A stretch of DNA of 64,000 bases from Lachnospiraceae bacterium OM04-12BH (GCA_003490145.1 QULQ01000007.1:127674-191673), one strand, 5' to 3'; positions 54,282-63,255 are shown, counted from the first letter of the stretch. The notes: generated by a model from the letters alone, not told the origin. Made by a program: numbers and translations.

Positions 54282-55976
54282 GTGATTAATGATATATTTA
54301 CAGTATTTGGAGATCAGACAGCAGCAATCTTGTTGGAGATCATTACAGAATGTATGGATGATTATCTGTATATAATTGATCTGCAGAGTAATACAATGGA
54401 GATATCACAGTCAGCTGTGAATCGGTTCAAGATCTCAGGAAATGTCATGACTGATGTGTCAAATGATATTTTGAAGGTAGTGTATGAAGAAGACCGCGAG
54501 ACGCTTATAAAGCATCTCGCTGATATACGCGAAGGAAAAGAAAAGGTACATAATCTTCATTACAGATGGCTTGGCAAAGATGGTATGCCGGTATGGATCA
54601 ATTGCCGTGGCATTGTGATTGATGAACCGGAAGGAAATGCGAAGTATCTGGTTGGATGTCTGAATGAGACCGGGAATCAGAGAAGGGCGGATAATGTTAC
54701 CGGACTGCTGGGCGGTCTGGAATTTAATGCTTATATGCGTTCACAAAAGGAACATATTTCCAAAGGGTTTCTTATGCATATAGGAATTGATGATTTCGGA
54801 TCGATCAACGGCTCCAAGGGATCTGCTTATGGTAATTATGTCTTAAAAAGCGTAGCTGACTGTATGAAGGAATGTCTTTCTGATAAGCAGAGGATTTATC
54901 ATCTTGTGGCTGATCAGTATGTGATTGTGGATCTGGAAAACGATTTAAGGGAAGAGTCCGAAAGGCTTAAAGAAAAAATTACAGATAAGCTCTATAAATT
55001 TATAGTGTCTGAAAATTATGAAGCTGTATTTTCAATTTCTGTCGGCGTTGTGCCTGCAACAACTTTTTGTGAAGGATATGAAGAGTGCCGCAAAAAATTT
55101 GCATTTGTCCTGAAGCAGGCAAAAAGCAGAGGAAAAAGCGGATTTTATATCTTTGATGAGGATGACTATGAGGTTTTTCTGCGAAAAGGAAGAATAGTGG
55201 CAGCACTTCGTAAGGCTATTGTAAACCAGTATAAGGGCTTTGAGGTGTACTATCAGCCAATCGTGGATTGCAGATCAGAACAGGTAATTGGTGCAGAGGC
55301 GCTTATGCGCTTTTCCATGCCGTCTGAAGAGGGACAGGAGGTCATTTCACCGATGGAATTTATTCCGCTTCTGGAAGAAAGCGGATTAATTATCCCTGCC
55401 GGAAGGTATGTGCTGGACGAAGCAGCCAAAATGTGCAGGGAGATGCAGCAATATATTCCGGATTTCAGGGTGAATATAAATGTCTCCTATGTGCAGATCA
55501 TGCAGGGCAATGTTGAGAGAGATATCCTGGGTGTGATTAAAATGTATGGCTTAAAGCCGGAGTGCATATGTATAGAAATGACGGAAAGCGGCTTTATGGA
55601 TATGACGTCATCGTTCTGTAAGTTCCGGAAGACGTTGGACGAGAACGGGATCCACTTTGTGATAGATGATTTCGGGACAGGCTATTCGAATCTTCATTGT
55701 ATACGTGATATGAATCCGAGCTATATAAAAATGGACAAGGATTTTACGGCGAAGGCGATGAACAGTACCGGAGATTATGAATTATTTAAAAATATCGCTT
55801 CGATGGTGCATAGTATTGGTGTCAGGATATGTGCAGAAGGCATTGAGGAACGGGAGTGGTGCCGGAAGATGAAGGAGATGCAGGTTGATTATCTGCAGGG
55901 ATATCTGTTTGGCAGACCATGCAGAAAGGAACAGTTTATCAGGGAAACAGGGTGTTGCACTTTGTCCGATTTTTAG
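54282..55976 (+). CDS. PAS - degenerate GGDEF - EAL c-di-GMP phosphodiesterase
   Basis: 564 residues, no membrane segment. A PAS-like domain (about 15-130) is followed by a GGDEF fold in which the signature is VADQY, so cyclase activity is unlikely. The EAL domain (about 305-560) has all core residues: AEALMRF, NINVSY, CIEMTESG, IDDFGTGYSNL, IKMDKDF, AEGIEE and QGYLFGRP. It is therefore expected to hydrolyse c-di-GMP, with the degenerate GGDEF perhaps sensing GTP. The start is GTG 54282 with AAAGGAAGG upstream, 47 bases after the chemotaxis receptor. Confidence 0.92.
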   Translation: MINDIFTVFGDQTAAILLEIITECMDDYLYIIDLQSNTMEISQSAVNRFKISGNVMTDVSNDILKVVYEEDRETLIKHLADIREGKEKVHNLHYRWLGKDGMPVWINCRGIVIDEPEGNAKYLVGCLNETGNQRRADNVTGLLGGLEFNAYMRSQKEHISKGFLMHIGIDDFGSINGSKGSAYGNYVLKSVADCMKECLSDKQRIYHLVADQYVIVDLENDLREESERLKEKITDKLYKFIVSENYEAVFSISVGVVPATTFCEGYEECRKKFAFVLKQAKSRGKSGFYIFDEDDYEVFLRKGRIVAALRKAIVNQYKGFEVYYQPIVDCRSEQVIGAEALMRFSMPSEEGQEVISPMEFIPLLEESGLIIPAGRYVLDEAAKMCREMQQYIPDFRVNINVSYVQIMQGNVERDILGVIKMYGLKPECICIEMTESGFMDMTSSFCKFRKTLDENGIHFVIDDFGTGYSNLHCIRDMNPSYIKMDKDFTAKAMNSTGDYELFKNIASMVHSIGVRICAEGIEEREWCRKMKEMQVDYLQGYLFGRPCRKEQFIRETGCCTLSDF

Positions 55977-56069
55977 TATAATGAAAATATTGAGGTCAGA
56001 GGTTATTGTTTTTACAATGCAAAGCAATGACTTCCGGCCTTATTTTATGGAAACAGAAAGGATACAGCT

Positions 56070-56549
56070 ATGGAAGTAGAATTTGACGTACAGATGACAT
56101 CAGCAGATCTTTATGATTATATGCTGCATCATACCTTTACAAGCCCTTCCGGTCTGATCGGTGCGGTGGCCGGGGCATTGATGATCGTAGCAGGCTTTGC
56201 AGGAAGCGGTGCTTTATGTACGATTGCAGGGATCGTGATCCTGCTGTATCTCCCGGTGGCGCTTTTTATGCGTTCCAAACAGCAGTTTCTGAGTAATCCG
56301 GCATTCAGGCAGCCGCTGCATTACCGGATGAATGAGGAAGGGATCACCGTATCACAGGGAGAACATGGGGAATGCTGCAAATGGGAAGACATGCAGAAGG
56401 CGATATCCACCATGCGCAGTATTGTTCTTTATACCTCAGCAGTTAATGCAACTATTCTGCCAAAGAAAGCCATGGGAGAGAAAACAACGGCTGTGATCGG
56501 GGTCATATCTACCCATATGCCGCCAAAGAAGGTGAAAATAAGATGCTGA
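56070..56549 (+). CDS. YcxB-like membrane protein
   Basis: 159 residues with two central helices (LIGAVAGALMIVAGFAGSG, LCTIAGIVILLYLPVALFM) and a C-terminal soluble part (LHYRMNEEGITVSQGEHGECCKWEDMQKAI, TILPKKAMGEK) in the pattern of the YcxB family, whose function is unknown. The start follows GAAAGGATACAGCT. Its end overlaps the start of tsaE by seven bases, making it the first gene of the tRNA-modification operon. Confidence 0.82.
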   Translation: MEVEFDVQMTSADLYDYMLHHTFTSPSGLIGAVAGALMIVAGFAGSGALCTIAGIVILLYLPVALFMRSKQQFLSNPAFRQPLHYRMNEEGITVSQGEHGECCKWEDMQKAISTMRSIVLYTSAVNATILPKKAMGEKTTAVIGVISTHMPPKKVKIRC

Positions 56550-56974
56550 CAGAAAAAGAAAGCTTCCGGGCAGAGGATACTTATGCCCTTGGGAAAAAGA
56601 TCGGAGAGGAGGCCAGGCCGGGAGAAGTGTATACACTGATCGGTGACCTTGGGGTTGGAAAAACTGTGTTTACACAGGGACTGGCAGCAGGGCTTGGCAT
56701 TACAGAACCGGTGAACAGTCCGACCTTTACCATTTTGCAGAGCTATGAAGAAGGGCGGCTGCCGTTCTATCATTTTGACGTATACCGGATCGGAGATATT
56801 TCCGAGATGGATGAGATCGGATATGAGGACTGCTTTTACGGAGATGGGGTCAGCCTGATCGAGTGGGCAGATCTGATCCGTGAGATCCTGCCTGATCATT
56901 ATACGCAGATTACGATTCTGAAGGATCTGGAAAAGGGCTTTGACTACCGCAAGATCCTCATAGAAGAGATATAG
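56543..56974 (+). CDS. tsaE: tRNA t6A biosynthesis ATPase TsaE
   Basis: 143 residues. The P-loop is GDLGVGKTVFTQ (about residues 34-45), followed by NSPTFTILQSYEEGRLPFYHFDVYRI and LIEWAD, all characteristic of TsaE (YjeE). It hydrolyses ATP to reset the TsaBDE complex that forms N6-threonylcarbamoyladenosine at A37 of ANN-decoding tRNAs. Followed after 8 bases by tsaB. Confidence 0.97.
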   Translation: MLTEKESFRAEDTYALGKKIGEEARPGEVYTLIGDLGVGKTVFTQGLAAGLGITEPVNSPTFTILQSYEEGRLPFYHFDVYRIGDISEMDEIGYEDCFYGDGVSLIEWADLIREILPDHYTQITILKDLEKGFDYRKILIEEI

Positions 56975-56982
56975 GAGGCAAT

Positions 56983-57726
56983 ATGAAGATTATTGCACTG
57001 GACAGCTCCGGCCTTGTGGCATCTGTTGCACTGCTTGAGGATACCGGACTGGTAGGAGAATACAATATTCAATACAAAAAGACCCATTCACAGACACTTC
57101 TTCCGATGCTGGAGGAGTTAAAAGATCAGGTGGAGCTGGAGCTTTCCACTGTAGATGCCATAGCCATAGCAAGTGGTCCCGGATCCTTTACAGGGCTTCG
57201 GATCGGCTCGGCGACAGCCAAGGGGCTTGCCTATGCACTGCAGATCCCGATCATTGAGATCCCGACACTGCAGGGACTTGCCTGCAATCTGTATGGCACA
57301 GACAAGCTGGTGTGTCCGATCATGGATGCCAGAAGAGAACAGGTTTATACGGGGATCTATGCTTTTGAAAAGAAAGAAAATTCAGGAAGTACAGAAGGAC
57401 TCCATGAGCCGGATAGCTATATTATGAAGGAGATCCTGTCTGACAGACCGGTCTCTGTTGCAGAGATCGCACAGCATTGTAATGAACTGGACAGGGAAGT
57501 GATCTTTCTTGGGGATGGTGTTCCTGTATATGGAGAAAAATTAAAGGAACTGATGAAGGTTCCCTACCAGCTTGCCCCGGCACATATGAACAGACAGCGG
57601 GCAGCGGCTTTTGGTGTACTGGCCTTTGACTGGTATGCAGAAGGCAGGTATGTCAGTGCCATGGAGCATGCACCGGAATACCTGCGTCTGTCTCAGGCAG
57701 AACGGGAGCGGAATCATGCAGATTAG
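56983..57726 (+). CDS. tsaB: tRNA t6A biosynthesis protein TsaB
   Basis: 247 residues of the ASKHA fold. LALDSSGLVASVALL-like N-terminus (IIALDSSGLVASVALLED), ASGPGSFTGLRIGSATAKGLAYAL (about 63-86) and MDARREQVYTGIY are diagnostic. TsaB is the scaffold of the TsaB-TsaD heterodimer. A variable stretch near 130-150 holds a short low-complexity insertion. The last 11 bases overlap rimI. Confidence 0.96.
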   Translation: MKIIALDSSGLVASVALLEDTGLVGEYNIQYKKTHSQTLLPMLEELKDQVELELSTVDAIAIASGPGSFTGLRIGSATAKGLAYALQIPIIEIPTLQGLACNLYGTDKLVCPIMDARREQVYTGIYAFEKKENSGSTEGLHEPDSYIMKEILSDRPVSVAEIAQHCNELDREVIFLGDGVPVYGEKLKELMKVPYQLAPAHMNRQRAAAFGVLAFDWYAEGRYVSAMEHAPEYLRLSQAERERNHAD

Positions 57727-58162
57727 AGAGCTTCGTGCAGAGGATGTACCTGCAGTTGCCAGGATCGAAGCAGAGGTTTTTTCAGAGCCATGGACAGAAA
57801 GGGATTTTTTTGAGATGGTGGAGGCAGATTATGCCCATTATTATGTGGCAGAGGAGGCCGGAGAAATCATAGGCTACTGTGGTCTCAGAAACATGGCCGG
57901 TGAGGGAGAGATCACCAATGTTGCCGTGGCACCGCTTTTCCGGAGAAAAGGAACCGGCAGAAGGCTCATGGAATATCTGCTTAAGAAAGCGCCTTCCTGT
58001 GGGATTGGTGACTGTACCCTCGAAGTCCGTGCCGGAAACAGTAAGGCGATCAGTCTTTATGAAAGTCTTGGATTCCGTACAGAGGGGATCAGACCGGGTT
58101 TTTATGCTAAGCCCAGGGAAGATGCACTGATCATGTGGAAGAGACAGGAAGAACAAGGATAA
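57716..58162 (+). CDS. rimI: Ribosomal protein S18-alanine N-acetyltransferase RimI
   Basis: 148 residues of the GNAT fold. EVFSEPWTERDFFEM, the acetyl-CoA loop RRKGTGRRLMEYLL (about 77-90) and LEVRAGNSKAISLYESLGFRTEGIRPGFY are the standard RimI elements. It acetylates the N-terminal Ala of S18 in model bacteria. The start at 57716 lies inside tsaB; the longer open frame is not supported by a ribosome site. tsaB-rimI overlap is a common arrangement. Confidence 0.94.
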   Translation: MQIRELRAEDVPAVARIEAEVFSEPWTERDFFEMVEADYAHYYVAEEAGEIIGYCGLRNMAGEGEITNVAVAPLFRRKGTGRRLMEYLLKKAPSCGIGDCTLEVRAGNSKAISLYESLGFRTEGIRPGFYAKPREDALIMWKRQEEQG

Positions 58163-58233
58163 TTTACCACTGGTGCTTTCTTTTTGTATCCTTCATAATA
58201 AAAGCAGAGATTTTATGAAAACAGGAGGATGCC

Positions 58234-58482
58234 ATGCGTATTTATGAAGAAGGAAGCAGGGAAAAGCTTTCAGCGGTGATCTGTAATCAGTGTGGAAAAA
58301 AGATGAAGGTTGAAAATGGGATCCTGATGGAAGGATGCTGTCATGTGGAGACTCCTTTTTCCTATTTCAGCCAAAAGGATGGCCACAGGTACTTGTTTGA
58401 CCTGTGTGAAGAGTGTTATGATAGAATGATAGCAGAGTTTTCTGTTCCTGCAGAGATCAGGGAGGAAACAGAGCTGCTTTGA
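58234..58482 (+). CDS. Small zinc-ribbon-like protein
   Basis: 82 residues. Two cysteine pairs, CNQCGKKM (about 17-24) and CEECYD (about 58-63), with CCH in between, suggest a zinc-binding fold. It has no membrane segment and I do not recognise a named family. The start follows ACAGGAGGATGCC. It sits between rimI and RNase Z in the tRNA-processing operon, 71 bases after rimI, possibly from its own weak promoter. Confidence 0.8.
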   Translation: MRIYEEGSREKLSAVICNQCGKKMKVENGILMEGCCHVETPFSYFSQKDGHRYLFDLCEECYDRMIAEFSVPAEIREETELL

Positions 58483-58516
58483 CAGGCATTTCCTGCCTGC
58501 GGTATAGGGAGGTACT

Positions 58517-59431
58517 ATGCTCGATATTTGTTTGCTTGGTACCGGAGGCATGATGCCGCTGCCCTACAGGTGGCTGACATCCATGATGGCCCGGTACAAC
58601 GGTCAGAGTATACTGATCGACTGTGGAGAAGGAACACAGATCGCCATGAAGGAAAAGGGCTGGAGTCCCAAGCCTATCGACGTGATCTGCTTTACTCACT
58701 TTCATGCCGATCATATCAGCGGACTGCCCGGTATGCTTCTCACGATGGGAAATGCAGAACGGACAGAGCCGCTGCTTTTGGTGGGACCAAAGGGACTTTC
58801 GAGAGTCGTGGCATCCCTGCGGGTGATCGCACCGGAGCTTCCGTTTGTGATCGACTGCTTCGAGCTGACAGAGAACGAACAGAGTATTGCCTTTGATGGG
58901 TTTAAGATTGAAGCCTTTAAGGTGAATCATAATGTGCCCTGCTATGGATACAGCATTGTGATTGACCGGATCGGAAAATTCCAGGTGGAAAAGGCTGTTT
59001 CCCTTGGAATAGACAAGCGCTATTGGAGCAGGCTCCAGCACGGCGAGGTGATCGAAACTTCGGAAGGGACATTTACCCCGGAGATGGTGCTTGGTGAGAA
59101 ACGCAAGGGGCTTCGGGTTACCTATTGTACAGATACCAGACCGACAGACAGTATTCTGCAGCATGCGAAGGAGGCAGACCTCTTTATCTGTGAGGGTATG
59201 TATGGGGAGCCGGATAAGCTGAAAAAGGCCAAAGAAAATAAGCATATGACATTTTACGAAGCTGCGGAAATTGCAAGAAAAGCAGAGCCGGAGCGTTTGT
59301 GGCTGACACATTACAGCCCCTCGCTGAACAGACCGGAGGAATATCTCCCAGCGGCAAGGAAGATATTTCCGAAGACAGAAACCTGCAAGGATGGAAAGAC
59401 GATCACCCTATTATTTGAGGACGAAGCATGA
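58517..59431 (+). CDS. rnz: Ribonuclease Z
   Basis: 304 residues of the metallo-beta-lactamase/beta-CASP-less RNase Z type. LGTGGMMPLPYRWLTSMMARY, the metal site FTHFHADHISGLPG (about 61-74), GEGTQIAMKEKGW, NHNVPCYGYSI and the C-terminal LTHYSP fit RNase Z, which trims 3' trailers of tRNA precursors. The start follows GGGAGGTACT. It overlaps the next gene by four bases. RNase Z inside a tsa operon links tRNA maturation and modification. Confidence 0.93.
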   Translation: MLDICLLGTGGMMPLPYRWLTSMMARYNGQSILIDCGEGTQIAMKEKGWSPKPIDVICFTHFHADHISGLPGMLLTMGNAERTEPLLLVGPKGLSRVVASLRVIAPELPFVIDCFELTENEQSIAFDGFKIEAFKVNHNVPCYGYSIVIDRIGKFQVEKAVSLGIDKRYWSRLQHGEVIETSEGTFTPEMVLGEKRKGLRVTYCTDTRPTDSILQHAKEADLFICEGMYGEPDKLKKAKENKHMTFYEAAEIARKAEPERLWLTHYSPSLNRPEEYLPAARKIFPKTETCKDGKTITLLFEDEA

Positions 59432-60024
59432 ACAGAAAAAAAGCAAAATCGGAAGGGTATAAGGTAGTTATTATAGGTCTGATCCTGATACTTATGGTTG
59501 GAGGATATTATTTTTATCTTTCAAACAAAAGCCATAAGACAGAAGAAGAACCGGTTAAGATCACGGCGGTCCAGGAAGCGCTTATGTATAATTTTGACCG
59601 GAATTATCCGCCTACGCCCAAAGAGGTAGTGAAGCTTTACGGGAAAATGACGCAGTGCTTCTATAATGAAGAATATACAGACGAGGAATTTGAAGAGCTG
59701 GCGCTTAAGATTGAGAACCTTTATGATGAGGAGCTGATTGCCAATAAAACACAGGATCAGTATCTGCAGGATCTGAGGTGGGATATCAATAACTTTAAAG
59801 AGCAGGAGATCGTAATCTCAAGCTGTGCAGTAAGCTCCAGTGCGGATGTGGATTATTATTCGGTAGATGAAAATGAATTTGCAAGATTATACTGTACCTT
59901 CAATCTGAGAAAGGGGACATCACTTGGCTCTGTAGAGGAGGTATTCCTTTTGCGGAAGGATCAGAAGGGGCATTGGAAGATTTATGGCTTTAAGCTGGCA
60001 GATGATGCGGATAATGATGAGTGA
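59428..60024 (+). CDS. Membrane-anchored DUF6715-like protein
   Basis: 198 residues. A basic N-terminus ([12 protein letters not shown]) and one helix ([19 protein letters not shown]) anchor a soluble outer domain with no known catalytic motif ([59 protein letters not shown]). It resembles the DUF6715 group found in this operon position in Lachnospiraceae. Function unknown. Translationally coupled to rnz (ATGA overlap) and 10 bases before tsaD. Confidence 0.8.
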   Translation: MNRKKAKSEGYKVVIIGLILILMVGGYYFYLSNKSHKTEEEPVKITAVQEALMYNFDRNYPPTPKEVVKLYGKMTQCFYNEEYTDEEFEELALKIENLYDEELIANKTQDQYLQDLRWDINNFKEQEIVISSCAVSSSADVDYYSVDENEFARLYCTFNLRKGTSLGSVEEVFLLRKDQKGHWKIYGFKLADDADNDE

Positions 60025-60034
60025 GGAAATACAG

Positions 60035-61057
60035 ATGGAAAAGGATGTTACAATTCTGGCAATAGAGAGCTCCTGTGATGAGACAGCAGCAGCTGTTGTA
60101 AGAAATGGCAGAGAGGTATTGTCTAATGTGATATACTCCCAGATCGCACTGCACACGGTATATGGTGGTGTAGTTCCGGAGATCGCATCCAGAAAGCATA
60201 TTGAGAAGGTGATCCAGGTCATCGATCAGGCACTTGTGGATGCCAATATGAAATTGCAGGATATGGATGCGATTGCAGTTACCTATGGCCCCGGTCTTGT
60301 TGGGGCTTTACTTGTTGGAGTTTCCGCAGCCAAATCGATCAGCTTTGCCACAGGGATCCCACTTGTAGGTGTGCATCATATTGAAGGTCATATCAGTGCA
60401 AATTACATAGAGAATAAAGAACTGGAGCCTCCCTTTGTATGTCTTGTGGTATCCGGCGGGCATTCTCATCTGGTCGTAGTGAAGGATTATGGGGAATATG
60501 AGATCCTTGGACGTACCAGGGATGATGCGGCAGGAGAAGCCTTTGACAAGGTGGCGAGGGCGATCGGTCTTGGATATCCCGGAGGACCGAAAATTGATAA
60601 GGTGGCAAAGCAGGGGAATCCCGAAGCTATTCATTTCCCCCGGGCAAAGGTGGCACAGGCAGAGTATGATTTCAGCTTCAGTGGTCTTAAATCCGCCGTA
60701 CTGAATTATCTGAATTCCTGTGAAATGAAGGGTGAAACTGTTGATCAGGCAGACGTGGCGGCCTCTTTCCAGAAGGCGGTAGTGGATGTACTTGTAGACC
60801 ATTCCATGGAAGCACTGCGCAAATGTGGTTATAAGAAATTTGCCATAGCAGGAGGAGTTGCATCCAATTCTGCTCTCCGGGCAGCCTTTGAAGAAGCATG
60901 CACAAAGGAAAATATCGAATTTTACCATCCTTCACCTATTTACTGTACTGATAATGCGGCCATGATTGGAGCGGCAGGATATTATGAGTTCCTGAAGGGT
61001 GTCAGAAGCGGATATGATCTGAATGCGGTTCCGGGACTCAGGCTGGGAGAGAGATAA
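60035..61057 (+). CDS. tsaD: tRNA t6A threonylcarbamoyltransferase TsaD
   Basis: 340 residues. [15 protein letters not shown] at the N-terminus, the metal-binding [10 protein letters not shown] (about 108-117), [28 protein letters not shown] and [10 protein letters not shown] (about 275-284) define TsaD (Gcp/Kae1). It transfers threonylcarbamoyl from TC-AMP to A37 of tRNA together with TsaB and TsaE. ATG 60035 has GAGGAAATACAG upstream; the in-frame ATG at 60017 has none. Length agrees with the family (335-345). Confidence 0.97.
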   Translation: MEKDVTILAIESSCDETAAAVVRNGREVLSNVIYSQIALHTVYGGVVPEIASRKHIEKVIQVIDQALVDANMKLQDMDAIAVTYGPGLVGALLVGVSAAKSISFATGIPLVGVHHIEGHISANYIENKELEPPFVCLVVSGGHSHLVVVKDYGEYEILGRTRDDAAGEAFDKVARAIGLGYPGGPKIDKVAKQGNPEAIHFPRAKVAQAEYDFSFSGLKSAVLNYLNSCEMKGETVDQADVAASFQKAVVDVLVDHSMEALRKCGYKKFAIAGGVASNSALRAAFEEACTKENIEFYHPSPIYCTDNAAMIGAAGYYEFLKGVRSGYDLNAVPGLRLGER

Positions 61058-61070
61058 ATTCAGGTGTGAT

Positions 61071-61106
61071 GGATCCTGCTGAGATGAAGTCCGGCAGGAT
61101 CATTTT
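61071..61106 (+). terminator. Weak terminator-like hairpin between tsaD and ispD
   Basis: GATCCTGC pairs with GCAGGATC around a longer loop, followed by ATTTTA. It may partly terminate the tsa transcript. Confidence 0.5.
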
Positions 61107-61130
61107 AAAGTGCGAAAGGGAAATCTGCAT

Positions 61131-61847
61131 ATGGAAAAGAAAAAGTGCCGGTGTGGCGCTGTAGTACTTGCTGCAGGCAGCGGGAAGAGAATGGGAGGCA
61201 GCACCAAGAAGCAGTATCTGCTGATGGGGGGAAAGCCGGTTTTGTATTATTCCCTGAAAGCGTTTGAGGACAGCTTTATTGATGAGATCGTACTGGTAAC
61301 GGGGGCAGAGGATATCAGCTACTGCCAGCAGGAGCTTGTGGAAAAGTATGGCTTTACCAAGGTAAGCAGGGTGACGGAGGGTGGAAAAGAACGTTATCAT
61401 TCCGTAGCCTGTGGTCTTACTGCACTTTCAAACTGCGATTATATCTTTATCCATGATGGGGCAAGACCCTTCGTGACGGGGGAAATCCTGGAGAGATGTC
61501 TTACAGATGCCACGGAGTATGGTGCCTGCGTAGCCGGGATGCCGGTGAAGGACACGATCAAGATTGCTGATGCAAAGGGTATGATCCGGGAAACCCCTGA
61601 CCGGAATCTTGTATGGATGGTGCAGACCCCTCAGGTCTTTGATGCACTCCTGATCCGGTCTGCTTATCAGAAGCTGCTTGCGGAGGAGGAAAAGCTCCTG
61701 CAGCAGGGAATTCATATTACAGATGATGCCATGGTCGTAGAAACGCTGATGAGGCATCCTGTGAAGCTGACAGAAGGCTCCTACCAGAATATCAAGATCA
61801 CCACACCGGAGGATATGAGGGTGGCCGAAAGCTTTCTGGCAGACTAA
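61131..61847 (+). CDS. ispD: 2-C-methyl-D-erythritol 4-phosphate cytidylyltransferase IspD
   Basis: 238 residues. CGAVVLAAGSGKRMGGSTKKQYL (about residues 8-30) is the CTP-binding loop; IFIHDGARPFV and the later TPQVFDALLI, TDDAMVVE and IKITTPEDM complete the family pattern. It makes CDP-methylerythritol in the MEP isoprenoid pathway. It also shares motifs with TarI (CDP-ribitol), which cannot be fully excluded. ATG 61131 lies 11 bases after AAAGGG; the GTG at 61110 has no ribosome site. A GC-rich hairpin (61071-61106) lies between tsaD and ispD. Confidence 0.92.
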   Translation: MEKKKCRCGAVVLAAGSGKRMGGSTKKQYLLMGGKPVLYYSLKAFEDSFIDEIVLVTGAEDISYCQQELVEKYGFTKVSRVTEGGKERYHSVACGLTALSNCDYIFIHDGARPFVTGEILERCLTDATEYGACVAGMPVKDTIKIADAKGMIRETPDRNLVWMVQTPQVFDALLIRSAYQKLLAEEEKLLQQGIHITDDAMVVETLMRHPVKLTEGSYQNIKITTPEDMRVAESFLAD

Positions 61848-61898
61848 GAGTACTGCAGGGGATTTTCTAGGCTGATATTTTTGGAAGCAGTCTACTTC

Positions 61899-61932
61899 AG
61901 GCGTCTATCTGGTACGGATAGATGCCTTTTTC
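61899..61932 (+). terminator. Terminator of ispD
   Basis: AGGCGTCTATC (61899-61909) pairs with GATAGATGCCT (61917-61927), then TTTT. On the minus strand the same hairpin lies at the 3' end of the candidate RNA 61940-62048 but lacks a U-run. Confidence 0.85.
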
Positions 61933-61939
61933 TATTGTT

Positions 61940-62048
61940 AGAGCCCGCTTGAAACAGCCGATGTAACCTTGAAGGGATTCCTCTCGAGCATGGGCACGGA
62001 TGTATCGTTTGCAAGGCGACTGCCATCGGTGCTGTTTCTATGTTATTC
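61940..62048 (-). ncRNA. Candidate structured RNA of unknown family
   Basis: Behind a minus-strand promoter, GAAACAGC (62038-62031) pairs perfectly with GCUGUUUC (61958-61951), and after an AC bulge CGAUG pairs with CAUCG. Inside, CCUUG and CAAGG can extend the fold. No reading frame with a ribosome site is seen. I do not recognise it as 6S, SRP, RNase P, tmRNA or a riboswitch I know. Confidence 0.5.
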
Positions 62049-62054
62049 TCTTTG

Positions 62055-62082
62055 ATCATAATTAAGTTTTTATGCTTGTCAA
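62055..62082 (-). promoter_or_regulatory. Promoter of the candidate structured RNA
   Basis: Minus strand TTGACA (62082-62077), 16 bases, TATGAT (62060-62055); the start near 62048 is 10 bases before the first paired base. Confidence 0.65.
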
Positions 62083-62099
62083 ATGAAATTTTCAGACAT

Positions 62100-62455
62100 A
62101 TATACCCCAATCGTTCGATCTACACCGAGATGTATCACACACAATAAATGGCATCCATCGCCCATAAAATAAGGGAATAATGATGTTTCATTTATATAAG
62201 AAAATTTCAAAAAACACTTTTTTAAGGCGTAAAATTTTTTGAAAAACAAATTTTCAGAAGGAATCTGAGTTGCATAAACAACCGGTTATGGTGTAATATA
62301 ATTATATAAATATTTGAGTTGTAACACAGATTTTAGTTTACCGGGAACCCGGAACATAAGGGAACTGTCCCCTGAAAATAACAAGGGGATGACCGGTTTT
62401 GGCTTTCTCTTGATCACATAGATAATTGATAATTAAGAGAAAGTGGGGAAAAACA
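62100..62455 (+). other. AT-rich spacer ahead of the third Rpn gene
   Basis: Markedly more AT-rich than the flanks, with a TATAAT box at 62297-62302 but no good -35. At 62339-62396 there are short inverted repeats (ACCGGGAACCCGG; GGGAACTGTCCCC; distant ACCGG/CCGGT). They resemble the repeats often found next to mobile or Rpn genes in Clostridia. No gene is seen. Confidence 0.45.
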
Positions 62456-63241
62456 ATGAGTAAAAAATATGAGGATTTAACATTTACAGATGATTTTATG
62501 TTCTGTAAGATACTGTATACAAATCCGGAATTATGCAAACAGTTACTGGAACTGATATTAGGGAGAAAGATCAAGGAAATCAGATATCTGACCACCCAGA
62601 ATACCATAGATATAACATCAGACGGAAAAGGAATCCGTTTGGATGTCTATCTGGAGGGAGATAGTAAAGTCTATGATATTGAAATGCAGACAACGGGAAA
62701 ATCAAATCTTTCTAAAAGAAGCAGGTATTATCAGGGGATGATAGACCTGAATCTGATTGAAAAGGGTGCGGATTATAGCGAATTGAAAGAAACATTCATT
62801 ATCTTTGTCTGTCTTCATGATCCATTCAAACATAATGAATGCGTATACACCTTTGAAAACAGATGTAAAGAAGTTCAAGGGCTGCAGCTTGGTGATGAAT
62901 CTACTAAGATATTTCTCAATGCAAGTGGAAATAAGGAAAATCTGCCGGAGGAATTAAAGAATTTTCTTGATTTTCTTTCGGGAGAAGAACCTAGGGGCAG
63001 GCTGGCTACAGAAATCGCAAGAAAAGTAGAACTGGCCGTACAACATGAAGAATGGAGGACTGAGTATATGACACTACTACAGAGAGATCGTGAAAAGTTC
63101 GCTGAAGGAATGGAGCAAGGCAAAATCTTATCAATCCAGCGGTTGTTGAAAAAGAAAATGGACAATGATTTCATTTTATCCCTTGGCTATACCCAGGAAG
63201 AAATAGATGAAGCGGAAAAACAATTAATGACGACAGTATAA
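62456..63241 (+). CDS. Rpn-family PD-(D/E)XK nuclease/transposase-like protein, third member
   Basis: 261 residues and the most canonical of the three. KYEDLTFTDDFMFCKILYTNPELCKQLLELILGRKI is the typical N-terminus; the catalytic core is GIRLDVYLEGDSKVYDIEMQTT (about 59-80), with RLDVY and the ExQ of DIEMQ. LSKRSRYYQGMIDLNLIEKG and TFIIFVCLHDPF follow, and the C-terminus has FAEGMEQGKILSIQRLLKKKM and EIDEAEKQL. The start at 62456 is preceded by GTGGGGAAAAACA. It is surrounded by AT-rich DNA, which suggests acquisition. Confidence 0.9.
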   Translation: MSKKYEDLTFTDDFMFCKILYTNPELCKQLLELILGRKIKEIRYLTTQNTIDITSDGKGIRLDVYLEGDSKVYDIEMQTTGKSNLSKRSRYYQGMIDLNLIEKGADYSELKETFIIFVCLHDPFKHNECVYTFENRCKEVQGLQLGDESTKIFLNASGNKENLPEELKNFLDFLSGEEPRGRLATEIARKVELAVQHEEWRTEYMTLLQRDREKFAEGMEQGKILSIQRLLKKKMDNDFILSLGYTQEEIDEAEKQLMTTV

Positions 63242-63255
63242 CAGTACAGCAGGAA

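Noticed and set aside
61931..62048. Minus-strand 72-residue protein between ispD and the third Rpn gene
   Set aside because: The frame has no ribosome site and no family resemblance; the pairing of its ends points to RNA.
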